Origin: Hyphomicrobium sp.
GTDB lineage: Bacteria > Pseudomonadota > Alphaproteobacteria > Rhizobiales > Hyphomicrobiaceae
Direction: 5' to 3'
DNA length: 64,000 nt
Assembly (NCBI GenBank): GCA_016716675.1
Contig: JADJVG010000011.1
Span: 58,097 to 122,096 of the forward strand
Position 1 is the stretch's first letter; each line of letters starts with the position of its first letter. Both the position numbers and the translations under genes were made by a program. Shown here in pieces: positions 36,281 to 45,861 of this stretch. The notes beneath the pieces were generated by a model. The model was not told the origin of the DNA, did not search any database, and saw only the letters and a program-made list of their open reading frames with translations.

Positions 36281-37732
36281 TTAGCTACGGTTCAAGCGAA
36301 ACAGATTTCCGAAGCTACGCAGCTTGTCTTTCACCTGACCGACGGCGGTACTCTTCTCGTTCAGGCGCTCGAACGCCGAGACGCGATCCACCAGATCCTT
36401 GTATTTCTTGCGATTCTGGCTGTCCTTTTCCATCACGCCTTTGCGCTCGTCGGGCTTCAACGGGCCAACGCGCGACATCGGAGGGCGGATCAAAGCGCGC
36501 TGCACCATCGACGGCTCGCCCTTGTTGTGGAGGAACGAGACCAGCGCCTCCCCGACCTTCAACTCCTGAATGACGCGCTCTGTATCGAGGCTCGGGTTGG
36601 CGCGGAAGGTGGTCGCGGCGGCGCGAATCGCTTTCTGCTCACGAGGCGTGAAGGCGCGCAGCGCGTGTTGAATGCGATTGCCGAGCTGGGCTGAAACGCG
36701 GTCCGGCACGTCGGCCGGGCTCTGCGTAACGTAGTAAACACCGACGCCCTTCGAGCGGATGAGTCGAGTGACGCGCTCGATCTGGTCGAGCACGGCCTTC
36801 GGCGCTTCGTTGAACAGCAGATGCGCTTCATCGAACAGGAACACGAGCTTCGGCTTATCGAGATCGCCGACCTCGGGAAGTTTCGCGAACAGCTCCGACA
36901 GCATCCACAGCAAGAACGTCGAATAGAGGCGCGGCGTGTTCATCAACTTTTCGGCGGACAGAATATTCACCATGCCGCGGCCATCGGGCGACAGCTTGAT
37001 GAAGTCTTGAATGTCGAGCGCCGGCTCGCCGAAGAACTTGTCGGCACCCTGCTCTTCAAGCACCAACAGGCGGCGCTGAATCACGCCGACAGTCTGCGGC
37101 GCAACGTTGCCGTACTTGCTTCTCAGTTCGCTGGCCCGCTGGCCCATTTCGTCAATGACGGCGCGCAGATCCTTGAGATCGACGATCTCCATGTTCTTGT
37201 CGCCGTCTTCGCGCTGATCCTCAGCCCAGCGGAACGCGATATTGAGCACGCCTTCCTGTGGCTCGGTCAGCTCCATCAGCCGCGACAGCAACAGCGGACC
37301 CATGCCCTGAATGGTGGCACGCACGGGATGACCGAGTTCGCCGAAAATATCCCAGAACGCGACGGGGAAGGATGTGTTCCCATAGCGCGACAGCCCGATC
37401 TCTTCGGCGCGCTGCACGAGGTGCGGTTTCGGCGAGCCGGTGGCGGCAATGCCCGAAAGGTCACCTTTGATGTCGGCAGCGAATACTGGAACGCCGGCGG
37501 CGGAAAATCCTTCCGCCAGCACTTGCAGCGTCACCGTCTTGCCGGTGCCCGTCGCGCCCGTCACGAGACCATGACGATTGGCGAGCGCAAGCTCGATGGT
37601 TTCCGGCACGATCTCACGGCCAGCATGGCTGGCGCCTATCAGGATCATCCCATCGCTGACGTAGTCGCGCGGGTCAGGCAGTTGCCCATGTCCCGCGCCT
37701 TCAGAATGGCCTTCACCAGATTGATCCGACAT
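36281..37732 (-). CDS. HerA-like ATPase, DUF853/YjgR type
   Basis: This 483-codon gene encodes a P-loop ATPase of the HerA/FtsK superfamily. Walker A is TGATGTGKTVTLQ (about residues 58-70), Walker B is LVFLFDEAHLLF, and GVGVYYVTQSPADVPDRVSA and LGNRIQHALRAFTPREQKAI are the C-terminal signature of YjgR/DUF853. The family resembles DNA-translocating helicases, but YjgR-type members have no firm role. I chose ATG 37732 (MSDQSGEGHSEG) with GAGG eight bases upstream; the frame is open to 37855. It is divergent from mutA and is not joined to a NurA nuclease gene, so the archaeal HerA-NurA pairing does not apply. Confidence 0.88.
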   Translation of the reverse strand: MSDQSGEGHSEGAGHGQLPDPRDYVSDGMILIGASHAGREIVPETIELALANRHGLVTGATGTGKTVTLQVLAEGFSAAGVPVFAADIKGDLSGIAATGSPKPHLVQRAEEIGLSRYGNTSFPVAFWDIFGELGHPVRATIQGMGPLLLSRLMELTEPQEGVLNIAFRWAEDQREDGDKNMEIVDLKDLRAVIDEMGQRASELRSKYGNVAPQTVGVIQRRLLVLEEQGADKFFGEPALDIQDFIKLSPDGRGMVNILSAEKLMNTPRLYSTFLLWMLSELFAKLPEVGDLDKPKLVFLFDEAHLLFNEAPKAVLDQIERVTRLIRSKGVGVYYVTQSPADVPDRVSAQLGNRIQHALRAFTPREQKAIRAAATTFRANPSLDTERVIQELKVGEALVSFLHNKGEPSMVQRALIRPPMSRVGPLKPDERKGVMEKDSQNRKKYKDLVDRVSAFERLNEKSTAVGQVKDKLRSFGNLFRLNRS

Positions 37733-38066
37733 GCTTTCGTCCTCAAGGCAGACAGGAGCAGCGGCGCCACGCGACTCGCAGCGCCGTATAACGCGAGTCT
37801 GATCGCATGCAGCGCCCCCGTTTGCAAACATCGGTTGCATGGCCGACACGCTCAATTAACCTCTGTCCCTAGCCCGATTTTATGTATGGAGCAGGGCAGG
37901 CCATCCTGGCGCGGCAATTGGGCAACGACGGCGCCGGTAATTATGCCTCCAAAGTCGCGCGCGGCGGGGTATATCCGGGGGCAGCGGGCGTGTAGAAAAG
38001 GCACTCGGCGCCTATCCGCCCACCTGACCCTGACCGATGCTTCCCGACCGCAAGGACCCGCGCGAC

Positions 38067-39941
38067 ATGACGACGACCCCTGACCTCACGATCGCCAGCG
38101 ATTTCGCCGCCGCCAAGTTGGACCAGTGGCGCGCCATGGTGGACAAGGCCTTGAAGGGCTCCGATTTCGACAAGCGCTTGGTGTCCAAGACCGCCGACGG
38201 GCTGCGCATCGAACCGCTTTATACGCGCAAGGACGCGCTGGTGTCGGTCGCCGACGCCATGCCGGGGGCAGCCCCGTTCACGCGCGGCGCCAAGCCGGTG
38301 CGCGACGGTCTCGGCTGGGACATCCGCACCATCCACTTCGAGAGCGATCCGGCAGCCCTCAACGCTGCCATTCTTGACGACCTCGAAGGCGGGGTGAACT
38401 CGGTTTGCATCCATTTCGGCAGCAACGGCCTTGCCGCCAACAAGGACGCGCTCGCCGTCACGCTCAAAGATGTCATGCTTGATGTCTGTCCGATCGTGCT
38501 CGCAGCCGGCACCCAGGCATTTGATGCCGCAACCGCGCTGGCCGCCGTTTGGACGGAACGCGGCATTGCGCCTGCAGCACGGCAAGGATCTTTCGGCGCC
38601 GATCCGCTCGGCAACTTGGCGCTGGAAGGCCGGGCGATGGAGCCGGTCGAGACGGCGCTCGCCCGATCGGTCGCTTTGATGAAGTTGTGTGAGCAGAGCC
38701 CCGGCGTGGCGGCCATGACGGCGGACGGCGTGCCCTATCACGTCGCGGGCGCCAGCGAAGCTCAAGAATTGGCGTGCATGATCGCGACGCTGGTTGCCTA
38801 TCTGCGTGCTGCCGATCAGGGCGGCATCCCGTCTGCCGCGGCACTCGGCAAAATCAACGTCGCGCTGGCTGCCGACGCAGACGAATTCTCGACGATCGCC
38901 AAATTGCGCGCGGCCCGCCACCTCATCTGGCGCGTGGCCGACGCCTGCGGCGCGGGCAACGCGGCAGCCAACGTGAAGGTCGCTTGCCCAACGTCGTATC
39001 GCATGATGGCCAAGCGCGATCCGTGGACCAACATCCTGCGCACTACAATCGCGTGCACGGGCGCTGCCATCGGTGGCGCCGACGCCATCGTCGTGCTGCC
39101 ATTTACATTCGCGCTCGGCAAACCGGACGCCTTCTCGCGCCGCGTTGCCCGCAACGTGCAGATCGTCTGCCAGGAAGAAAGCAATCTCGGCCGCGTCACC
39201 GATCCGGCGGGCGGCTCGTGGTACGTCGAACAACTGACCGAGCAAATGGCCAGGAAGGCCTGGGAGATTTTCCAGGACATCGAAGCGCGCGGCGGCATGC
39301 TGGCTGCGCTGACCACCGGTTACGTCCAGGAAATGGTCGAGAAAACGGCGGACGCACGCGCCAAGGCGATCGCCACAGGCAAGCAGGAATTGACCGGCGT
39401 GTCGGCCTTCCCGCTGCTTGGCGACGATGGCGTCAAAACGGAACCATGGCCGAAGCCCGCGGCGCGCGCCTCAGGCAGCCCGGCGCTCGACATCACACCA
39501 CTGCGCGTCCACCGTCTCGGTGAAGCCTTCGAGGCGTTGCGTGACGCAGCCGATGCGGCTGGCGGCTACACCGTATTCCTCGCCAGCATGGGCGAGATCG
39601 CCGAGCACAACGTGCGCACCACCTGGATCAAGAATTATCTGGCCGCCGGTGGCATCGCGACGCTGATAACGGACGGCTATAAAACCGCCGAAGCCGCCGC
39701 TGACGCCTTCAAGGCGTCGGGGGCAAAGGCCGCGTGCATCTGCTCATCCGACGCCGTCAACGCGACGCTGGCCGAGCCGACCGCGCGGGCGCTGAAAGCT
39801 GCTGGCGCGAAGCTGGTGCTGATGGCCGGGCGCCCGGGCGATAAGGAAGCCGCCCTCAAGGCGGCTGGCGTCGATCAGTTCCTGTCGGCGGGCGCCGACG
39901 CGGTGGCCACGCTCAAAGGTCTGCAAGGCAAACTCGCATAG
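38067..39941 (+). CDS. mutA: Methylmalonyl-CoA mutase small subunit
   Basis: This 624-residue beta subunit of the heterodimeric adenosylcobalamin mutase belongs to the family that converts methylmalonyl-CoA and succinyl-CoA. It has the TIM-barrel half (WDIRTIHFESDP, FTFALGKPDAFSRRVARNVQ, RVTDPAGGSWYVEQLTEQ) but, as usual for small subunits, the cobalamin motif D-x-H-x-x-G is not retained in the C-terminal Rossmann-like part. The start is uncertain between 38037 and 38067; the latter gives MTTTPDLTIASDF after AAGGA. The large subunit gene lies 9.4 kb downstream rather than next to it, which is unusual. Its role is propionyl-CoA or ethylmalonyl-CoA pathway flux. Confidence 0.88.
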   Translation: MTTTPDLTIASDFAAAKLDQWRAMVDKALKGSDFDKRLVSKTADGLRIEPLYTRKDALVSVADAMPGAAPFTRGAKPVRDGLGWDIRTIHFESDPAALNAAILDDLEGGVNSVCIHFGSNGLAANKDALAVTLKDVMLDVCPIVLAAGTQAFDAATALAAVWTERGIAPAARQGSFGADPLGNLALEGRAMEPVETALARSVALMKLCEQSPGVAAMTADGVPYHVAGASEAQELACMIATLVAYLRAADQGGIPSAAALGKINVALAADADEFSTIAKLRAARHLIWRVADACGAGNAAANVKVACPTSYRMMAKRDPWTNILRTTIACTGAAIGGADAIVVLPFTFALGKPDAFSRRVARNVQIVCQEESNLGRVTDPAGGSWYVEQLTEQMARKAWEIFQDIEARGGMLAALTTGYVQEMVEKTADARAKAIATGKQELTGVSAFPLLGDDGVKTEPWPKPAARASGSPALDITPLRVHRLGEAFEALRDAADAAGGYTVFLASMGEIAEHNVRTTWIKNYLAAGGIATLITDGYKTAEAAADAFKASGAKAACICSSDAVNATLAEPTARALKAAGAKLVLMAGRPGDKEAALKAAGVDQFLSAGADAVATLKGLQGKLA

Positions 39942-39943
39942 CG

Positions 39944-40927
39944 TTACCTGTAGTCGTCAGGATCAGTCGGGCGAGGATCGGGGTCCGCGCTCCACTGCAC
40001 GCGCGCGTCGCTTTCCGGCGCTGCTCTCGACTGTGGCGCTGGCTCCGCTTTCGGCTTGGCGGCGGCAACTCTGCCGGATCCGGCGCCGAGCGAGCGCACC
40101 ACCGTGACCTCAGTGCCGACGTGAACGAGCGATGCCAAATGCAGCACGTTCTGATTGAGCATACGGAAGCAGCCCGACGACTGGGCACGGCCAATCGATT
40201 TCGGTTCGTTGGTGCCGTGGATTCGATACAGCGTGTTGCCGAGATAGATGGCCTTAGCCCCCAGCGGATTGTTCAAACCGCCGAGCATCCGCTCCGGCAA
40301 TTCCGGCTTGCGCTTGCGCATTTCCGCCGGCGGATACCAGTCTGGCCACTCTGCAACGCGAGACACTTTTTCCGTGCCGGTCCAGGCGAAGCCGTCGCGG
40401 CCAACGCCGATCGGATAGGCATACGCCGACATATTCCCGCGCACATAATAAAGTTTGCGCGTGCCCGTATCGATCACGATAGAGCCCGCAGGATATTTGG
40501 CGCTGAACGCGACGATGGGCGGCGATTGCGGCCGGATGGCCGGGCGCGCGCCACCGCTCACGCCGATCGGTTTGCCGTCAGCGCCGCGGCGCGCCGTGTT
40601 CGGCTGTTGGCTATCGCCGTTGTCGTCATCGACGTCATCGCGATCGCGCTGATAGCGGCGGCGATACTGCTCGTCGTATGCATCCTCGTCATCGTCATGG
40701 CGTTGCTGGTACCGGCGCACGCGATCGCGCTGTGCGGGCGGCACGTCGAAATAATCGTCTTCGTAAAAGCCGTTGTCATACCGCGGCCTGACGACAGGTG
40801 GCTGCCGATGGCGATAACGGCGCGGACCGTCCCATACGCCCCACTCGGAGATGTCTTGCGCCGTCACCGGCGTCGGCGGGATTGCAGCAACGGTCAGCGT
40901 TGCAAGGACCAGAATGAGCTTTTTCAT
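39944..40927 (-). CDS. L,D-transpeptidase (YkuD/ErfK family)
   Basis: This 327-codon gene encodes a secreted cell-wall enzyme. A signal peptide (MKKLILVLATLTVAAI) precedes a region of about 130 residues rich in Asp, Arg and Tyr (DDEDAYDEQYRRRYQRDRDD), possibly disordered. The YkuD domain has GSIVIDTGTRKLYYVRG, then RIHGTNEPKSIGRAQSSGCF with the catalytic His and Cys of the H-x(n)-S-x-G-C signature. It forms 3-3 peptidoglycan cross-links or attaches lipoprotein. A Pro/Ala/Arg tail closes it. ATG 40927 fits the signal peptide; the frame is open to 41041. It converges with mutA. Confidence 0.88.
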   Translation of the reverse strand: MKKLILVLATLTVAAIPPTPVTAQDISEWGVWDGPRRYRHRQPPVVRPRYDNGFYEDDYFDVPPAQRDRVRRYQQRHDDDEDAYDEQYRRRYQRDRDDVDDDNGDSQQPNTARRGADGKPIGVSGGARPAIRPQSPPIVAFSAKYPAGSIVIDTGTRKLYYVRGNMSAYAYPIGVGRDGFAWTGTEKVSRVAEWPDWYPPAEMRKRKPELPERMLGGLNNPLGAKAIYLGNTLYRIHGTNEPKSIGRAQSSGCFRMLNQNVLHLASLVHVGTEVTVVRSLGAGSGRVAAAKPKAEPAPQSRAAPESDARVQWSADPDPRPTDPDDYR

Positions 40928-41166
40928 CGCGATAGCACCGGCACCAGGATCAATGGCTTTAAGATCAGTCACCCTTTCAACACCTGCGGGTAACATGCAG
41001 TTCCGTCGAAGTATTTTGCAGGCAGATGTGGTCAACCACATGGCGATGGCGTGGCAGCTGTTGCGGCAAAGTTAACGACAATAAACGCCGCGCGGGCGGC
41101 CCGGCGCCCCAAAACCCAGCGCAAAATGGCGGGCGTCGATTGGGTGCACACGAAAATGTGTCGGCG

Positions 41167-42354
41167 CTAAATGGCTTGTCCGGCCGACCAGCCGCTCGAC
41201 CACGCCCATTGGAAATTATAGCCGCCGAGCCAGCCCGTCACATCGACGGCCTCGCCGATCGCATAAAGGCCCGGCACATCGCGCGCTTCCATCGTCTTCG
41301 AGGAGAGCCCGCGCGTATCGATGCCGCCAAGCGTCACTTCTGCTTTGGCGTACCCTTCGCTGCCGCCGGGGCGGAACTCCCAGTGTTTGAGGCTATTGGC
41401 AAGCGTGCCCAAAAGCCGGTCTGGAATATTGGCCATTTCTCCGGGCGGCGCATACGTCGCCGCAAAAACATGGGCGAGGTGCGTCGGCAAGACATCGGCA
41501 AGCACTGTCTGTGCCGTGGCTTTGGGGCGCTGACGCTTGCGCTCGAGCAAAAACGTCAGAGCGTCGGCACCCGGCATCAGATCCAGCCCGATGGCGCGCC
41601 CGCTCTTCCAGTACGACGAAATTTGCAGGATGGCCGGGCCCGATAAGCCGCGATGCGTGAACAAGATGTTCTCGCGGAACTTCTGCCCCTCAAAAGACGC
41701 GACCGCCTCAAGCGAAACGCCCGCAAGGGAAGCATCAAATCCGTCGGCTTGCGCGGCGGCCTTCAGCGGTACAAGGCCGGGCAGTGTTTCGGTGACGGCT
41801 AGGCCGAATTGGCGCGCAACACTATGGGCGAAACCGGTCGCCTTCATCTTCGGGATCGACAATCCGCCCGTCGCGAGCACCAGTGCCGGCGCTTTGTATG
41901 ACGCCACCTGCGTCTCGACGCTGAAGTGATCGTCGTGCGTGATGCTGGTGACGGTTTGGCCGGTGCGCAGATCGACGCCGCCCGCCGCGCATTCTGCGCC
42001 AAGCATCGCGACAATTGCGCGGGCCGAGCCGTCGCAGAACAGTTGGCCGAGCGTCTTCTCATGGAAGGGGATCGCATGGCGCTGCACCAGCCCGATGAAA
42101 TCATGCTGCGTGTAGCGCTTCAGAGCGGATGTGCAGAAATGCGGGTTGGCCGACAGAAAGCGGTTTGGCGCGCACTCGAGGTTGGTAAAATTACAGCGCC
42201 CGCCGCCGGAAATCAGAATTTTCGCGCCCGGCGCATCGGTGTGCTCCAGCAGTAGAACCTTGCGGCCGCGCTGCCCAGCCGTCAGCGCGCACATCAAGCC
42301 CGCAGCACCGGCGCCGATGATGATCGCGTCGAAGATTTCAGCGGCGCGCGTCAT
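41167..42354 (-). CDS. FAD-dependent oxidoreductase, HI0933/YhiN family
   Basis: This 395-residue flavoprotein begins with the FAD-binding DAIIIGAGAAGLMCALTAGQ and a second block ILISGGGRCNFTN. The middle has LVLATGGLSIPKMKATG, and the C-terminus ends with the FAD-contact region GLYAIGEAVDVTGWLGGYNF. These are typical of the HI0933-like (YhiN/BaiN) family of unknown physiological substrate. The gene overlaps the GIY-YIG gene by four bases (ATGA), so the two are probably co-translated. They lie divergently from the gene at 42877. Confidence 0.87.
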   Translation of the reverse strand: MTRAAEIFDAIIIGAGAAGLMCALTAGQRGRKVLLLEHTDAPGAKILISGGGRCNFTNLECAPNRFLSANPHFCTSALKRYTQHDFIGLVQRHAIPFHEKTLGQLFCDGSARAIVAMLGAECAAGGVDLRTGQTVTSITHDDHFSVETQVASYKAPALVLATGGLSIPKMKATGFAHSVARQFGLAVTETLPGLVPLKAAAQADGFDASLAGVSLEAVASFEGQKFRENILFTHRGLSGPAILQISSYWKSGRAIGLDLMPGADALTFLLERKRQRPKATAQTVLADVLPTHLAHVFAATYAPPGEMANIPDRLLGTLANSLKHWEFRPGGSEGYAKAEVTLGGIDTRGLSSKTMEARDVPGLYAIGEAVDVTGWLGGYNFQWAWSSGWSAGQAI

Positions 42355-42674
42355 GGCTGAGCGCGGTGCGTCGGCGCGGCGCGCAGCGACGGCGCTGCGG
42401 CGGCTATCAAGGCCTGCTTCTCGCCTCGGGACAGCCGCTTGATGCGCATCTCTTCTTTCATGGCCTCGGATCGGGAAGAGAAGGCTCTTTCAAACACCAA
42501 TGCCACCGGCCGGCGCGCAGACGTGTAGCGCGCACCCTTGCCTTTGATGGGTTTGCCGCCTTTGCCGATGCAGTCGCAGCCGTTGTGTTCAAGCAGGCGG
42601 CGCTGCACGTCGATGGCGATGCCCGTGTAGAACGTGCCGTCTGCGCATTCGACGATGTACAGCGAATAGCTCAT
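42351..42674 (-). CDS. GIY-YIG nuclease-like protein
   Basis: This 107-residue protein contains the GIY-YIG fold: SYSLYIVECADGTFYTGIAI with the first strand and YTG, then DVQRRLLEHNG with the catalytic arginine, and EMRIKRLSRGEKQALIAA at the end. Small stand-alone members resemble the YhbQ/UPF0213 family, whose role in DNA repair or structure is uncertain. A positively charged loop GKGGKPIKGKGARYTSARR lies in the middle. ATG 42674 is preceded by a purine-rich GGGGTGGGGCGC. The stop overlaps the next gene, which is a flavoprotein of unrelated function. Confidence 0.85.
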   Translation of the reverse strand: MSYSLYIVECADGTFYTGIAIDVQRRLLEHNGCDCIGKGGKPIKGKGARYTSARRPVALVFERAFSSRSEAMKEEMRIKRLSRGEKQALIAAAAPSLRAAPTHRAQP

Positions 42675-42876
42675 GCGCCCCACCCCCCACGCCCGGCTAC
42701 AGCAACCGCCTCCCCGGCGCAACTGAGACACAACTGGCGCCCTCGGGCCGCTTTTGCGGTCCGCAGCCTAGCCTGTTCCCCTGGGAACTGCGGCAGGCAG
42801 CGCTTTGAACCATTCTCCAACTCAAGACGACAGACCAGCAACCCAGTCGCAACCCACAAGATTAGGAGCCACCCCA

Positions 42877-43080
42877 ATGTCCGCAACGCTCATCGCTTCC
42901 GCCACTGCAGCGCTCACCACCGCAGCAACCGTGATCGTCGCGGCGCTGCCGGAAGCCCGGGACCTCCTGTCTCCGCTGACCGAAGGCGGCACCGAATTCG
43001 CGACCACGGCGGCTGCCCTCTTCATCGCACTCCCTGTTCTGGCCGTGATGACCCTGATCGCCGGATCGGCCCAGGATTAA
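42877..43080 (+). CDS. Small membrane protein of unknown function
   Basis: This 67-residue protein begins at ATG 42877 with AGGAG nine bases upstream. It has two hydrophobic segments, TLIASATAALTTAATVIVAA and FATTAAALFIALPVLAVMTL, separated by an acidic loop (LPEARDLLSPLTEGGTE). The composition is dominated by Ala, Thr and Leu. No family is recognised. It is alone on its strand between the GIY-YIG gene and the gene at 43329. Coding character is supported by the good ribosome site and sharp hydrophobic pattern. Confidence 0.6.
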   Translation: MSATLIASATAALTTAATVIVAALPEARDLLSPLTEGGTEFATTAAALFIALPVLAVMTLIAGSAQD

Positions 43081-43328
43081 CTGTTTTTCCCGCTGCCCCC
43101 TGCCTCTCGCCTCCCGCGTTTTCCTCTCCCCGAAATTTAAGCTGGTTTGTAAGAACCGGCTTTTTTCTTTGCTGAATCCGCACCCGCTTATGCTCAGCCG
43201 CAGATTTACGCACACGTTATCCCAAACGCCCCACAGAGCCCCAATTACAACAGCCGGAGCATTGGGGGGATTCGCGAATCAGTCCAAGAATCACGGTTGG
43301 AATTCTGTGTCGACTGGAGTGTCGTGGT

Positions 43329-43958
43329 ATGTCATCCGAAGCGCCCCGCGCGCCGCTCAGCGTCTATATGCTGGCCGACCATCTCGACGCTGCACTGGCG
43401 GCGGGCGAGGATCTGATCGCGCGCGGTCAAGACTGGCGCGCGCTTGCCGAGAACCAGGCCAGCAACCCCACCTTTGCCATCGACCAGCGCGCCTTGGCCG
43501 AGGAGGTCCGCGGGCTTGAGCTTATGCTGACCGCCCGCACCCTCAAGGCCCGCGAACACGCCCGGGCACTGGCCGGCATCGACCGGCGCTTTGCCGCCGT
43601 CGCTAACCTGTTCGTTTCGGGAACCGCGATCCTGCTCGACGCTGTTGAGGAATGCGGCGATGCCCGCAGTGAAGATTTCGACACCGGCGATGACGTGGTG
43701 TCCTACATCCGCAGCCGGGGCTTGATCTCTCCGGAAGCCTCGAATGTGCTGATCCCGGCGCAATTGACCATCGACGACAATTTTCTGGTCGCCAAGCGGC
43801 TGACACTCGGCCCGCTGTTGGACATGGCGGCGGCGTTCCTTGACGCCCTCGACACGCAATATGATCTGTTTGTCGAAGATTCCGCAGCGAGCGACAAAAT
43901 TAAAACGCCCGCGGCGCGTACCGAATTCGGTCGCCGCGAGCGTTTATCGCTGAACTGA
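43329..43958 (+). CDS. Helical cytoplasmic protein of unknown function
   Basis: This encodes 209 residues, predicted almost wholly helical, without signal peptide or membrane segments. The central part has AVANLFVSGTAILLDAVEEC and DDVVSYIRSRGLISPEAS, and the C-terminus is basic (RTEFGRRERLSLN). The single internal Cys lies near the middle. Third-position GC is strong through the whole length, so the gene is real. I do not recognise a family. It converges on the rlpA gene with 22 bases between stops. Confidence 0.65.
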   Translation: MSSEAPRAPLSVYMLADHLDAALAAGEDLIARGQDWRALAENQASNPTFAIDQRALAEEVRGLELMLTARTLKAREHARALAGIDRRFAAVANLFVSGTAILLDAVEECGDARSEDFDTGDDVVSYIRSRGLISPEASNVLIPAQLTIDDNFLVAKRLTLGPLLDMAAAFLDALDTQYDLFVEDSAASDKIKTPAARTEFGRRERLSLN

Positions 43959-43980
43959 ACTTTCTAGAGACGTCTCGGTC

Positions 43981-44813
43981 TTATTGGACCGTCAACTGCC
44001 GGCGCGACCGGTGGATTGGCGCGATGCCCGCTGTCATGGTCGGTGCCACGACGCGCTTGACGCCAAAATCCGATCCGTAAAGCCGGCGGGCCTCTGCCTT
44101 GAGCGCATCAGCCGGGCTGCTGAAATCGGCGATCTGCGTGGACGAAGCCGCAATCGATTCCGCCGACGCGACCTTGATCGACCCGGCAGGGGCGGTGTTC
44201 ATGGCAATCATGACTTCGCGGCTGGCCGCGGCGCCAGCCAGCGACGCAAACCGGCCGATGTGGCCGGGCACCGCTTCATAGCGGCGGTTTTTCTTGTAGC
44301 GGGCTTCTTCCTTGCTCGGCGCCACGATCACACGGACTTCGAGGTTGGCGACGCCCTGCTTTTGAAGCCAAGCTTTTCGGCCGTACCGCGCGAAACGTCG
44401 AGTTTGCGTTTACGCCAATAGGGGCCGGCGTTGTTGACCCGGACTACGGCCGCTTCGCCGTTCGCCGGGTTGCGCAGCAGCAGCACGGTGCCGTTCGGAT
44501 AAATGGGGCTGGCGGCATTGTCGGCGGCGCCAGGGCGGAACACTTCACCCGACGAGGTCAGGCCGCACGGGTTGTAGCGGTCACGCTTGCAGTCGTCATA
44601 GAAGGACGTTTTGAAAGTGAGGTCTTTGCCAATCAGAGCCGACGTTTCCTGCAACGTGCTGACCCGGTGGCAGATGCCGTTGAAGCAATAGGTCTTGCCG
44701 GGCGTCTTGGCTTCGGCTGCGCCAGGAGCAAACAATAGTGCCGCGAGTATCGCGAACGCCGCTGCGCCTGCTTTCGACTGCGCGCTGATGCGCCATGACA
44801 TGCCAGTAAACAT
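43981..44813 (-). pseudogene. rlpA: RlpA-like septal ring lytic transglycosylase, frame broken by one base
   Basis: The 5' part (from ATG 44813, with GGAGGAG upstream) has a signal peptide ending GAAEAKTPG and a double-psi beta-barrel domain with CGLTSSGEVF and VVRVNNAGPYWRKRKLDVSR. It then runs out of frame at EKLGFKSRASPTS and stops at 44328. The adjacent frame, entered around 44360-44363 where the minus strand has four A residues, continues naturally as KQGVANLEVRVIVAPSKEEA to the stop at 43981. Restoring one A gives an intact protein. RlpA proteins cleave denuded glycan strands near the division septum. The family's ND before Arg-Gly-Pro is NN here. Confidence 0.8.
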
Positions 44814-45046
44814 CGATACGTCTCCTCCGAACGAACCCAGCGCTTGCGTACGCGCTCTTGCCTCCGTGGTTCCCAGGGCGGATGCCCAAGAGAACAAAAC
44901 AAAAACAACCTGGACTCACCATAGAAATTAACGCTGTCGCGGTGACCGTGGCGGATTGACGCCGTTTTGCAGCGCACTAATGCCAATCATTTCAGAGTAT
45001 TGCAGCGCTTTTTTGAGATTGGCAGGTGACCAGCGCCACCCCAGCG

Positions 45047-45784
45047 TCAAACCCGAGGGCCACTTTCAGCGTGTCGCGGGCCTCGTTCAGCGCGGTCGGT
45101 GCAGCGCAGGACCAGATCGGTCGCCGGTTTGCCGTCGCGGAGCGACGGATAGCTTCCCATGGCGACGTCCGGATAACGCTTTTGATGGGCGGCGAACAGA
45201 TCAGCGATCTGGCTTTCCGGGCGTTCGAGCGGGATGGTTTCCGACAGCATCTTGGCGCCGGTCTTGAGGTGCGGTGTCACCGCCTCCAGCATCGAACGCA
45301 TGATATCGGGGATGCCTGCCATCACGATCACATTGTCGATTCTGAACCCCGGAGCGATCGAAATGGCGTTTTCGACCAGCTGCGAGCCCAAAGGCAGACG
45401 GGCCATCCGCAGGCGGGCCGGGGTCAACTCGACGCCGCGGGCGTCACACGCGGCCTGCATCAACGCCCGGGCGCGCGGATCGACGTCGATTGTTACGCCA
45501 AACGCCTTGGCGATGCTGTCCGCGGTGATGTCATCATGGGTCGGGCCGATGCCGCCGGTGGTGAACACATAGGTGTAGCGGGCGCGCAGCGCGTTGACGG
45601 CGGCGACGATCTCGTCCTCGATGTCAGGGACAACCCGAACCTCTGACAGGCGGATGCCGATAGTGGTGAGATGATCGGCGATCGCGCCAATGTTCTTGTC
45701 CTTGGTGCGGCCCGAGAGGATTTCGTCACCAATGACAAGCAGCCCGGCTGTGACTTTATCTTCCTGTTGCACCGCTGGCTCCAT
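45047..45784 (-). CDS. CinA-like molybdopterin-binding domain protein, C-terminus probably frameshifted
   Basis: This 245-residue protein has the N-terminal MoCF/CinA domain: AGLLVIGDEILSGRTKDKN, FTTGGIGPTHDDITADSIAK and VIVMAGIPDIMRSMLEAV. Family members are called competence/damage-inducible protein A; stand-alone forms may act in nucleotide or NAD salvage. After DLVLRCTD the present frame reads RAERGPRHAESGPRV and stops, whereas a neighbouring frame gives LNEARDTLKVAL, the usual helical end, to a stop near 44992. A two-base loss of a CG pair near 45110 would explain this. ATG 45784 is the start used. Confidence 0.83.
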   Translation of the reverse strand: MEPAVQQEDKVTAGLLVIGDEILSGRTKDKNIGAIADHLTTIGIRLSEVRVVPDIEDEIVAAVNALRARYTYVFTTGGIGPTHDDITADSIAKAFGVTIDVDPRARALMQAACDARGVELTPARLRMARLPLGSQLVENAISIAPGFRIDNVIVMAGIPDIMRSMLEAVTPHLKTGAKMLSETIPLERPESQIADLFAAHQKRYPDVAMGSYPSLRDGKPATDLVLRCTDRAERGPRHAESGPRV

Positions 45785-45861
45785 TCCCGTTCATCTGACC
45801 GGCAAGAATACTCCCGCAAAGCACGCGTGGGAACGTGGCAGACTGGGCCGAACAGCCTAGC

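Noticed and set aside
36821..38083. 420-codon plus-strand frame opposite the HerA-like ATPase
   Set aside because: Shadow of the ATPase gene, which has all P-loop motifs on the other strand.
37941..39245. 434-codon minus-strand frame opposite mutA
   Set aside because: It is antisense to a well-supported enzyme gene; the translation is Arg/Gly/His-rich shadow sequence.
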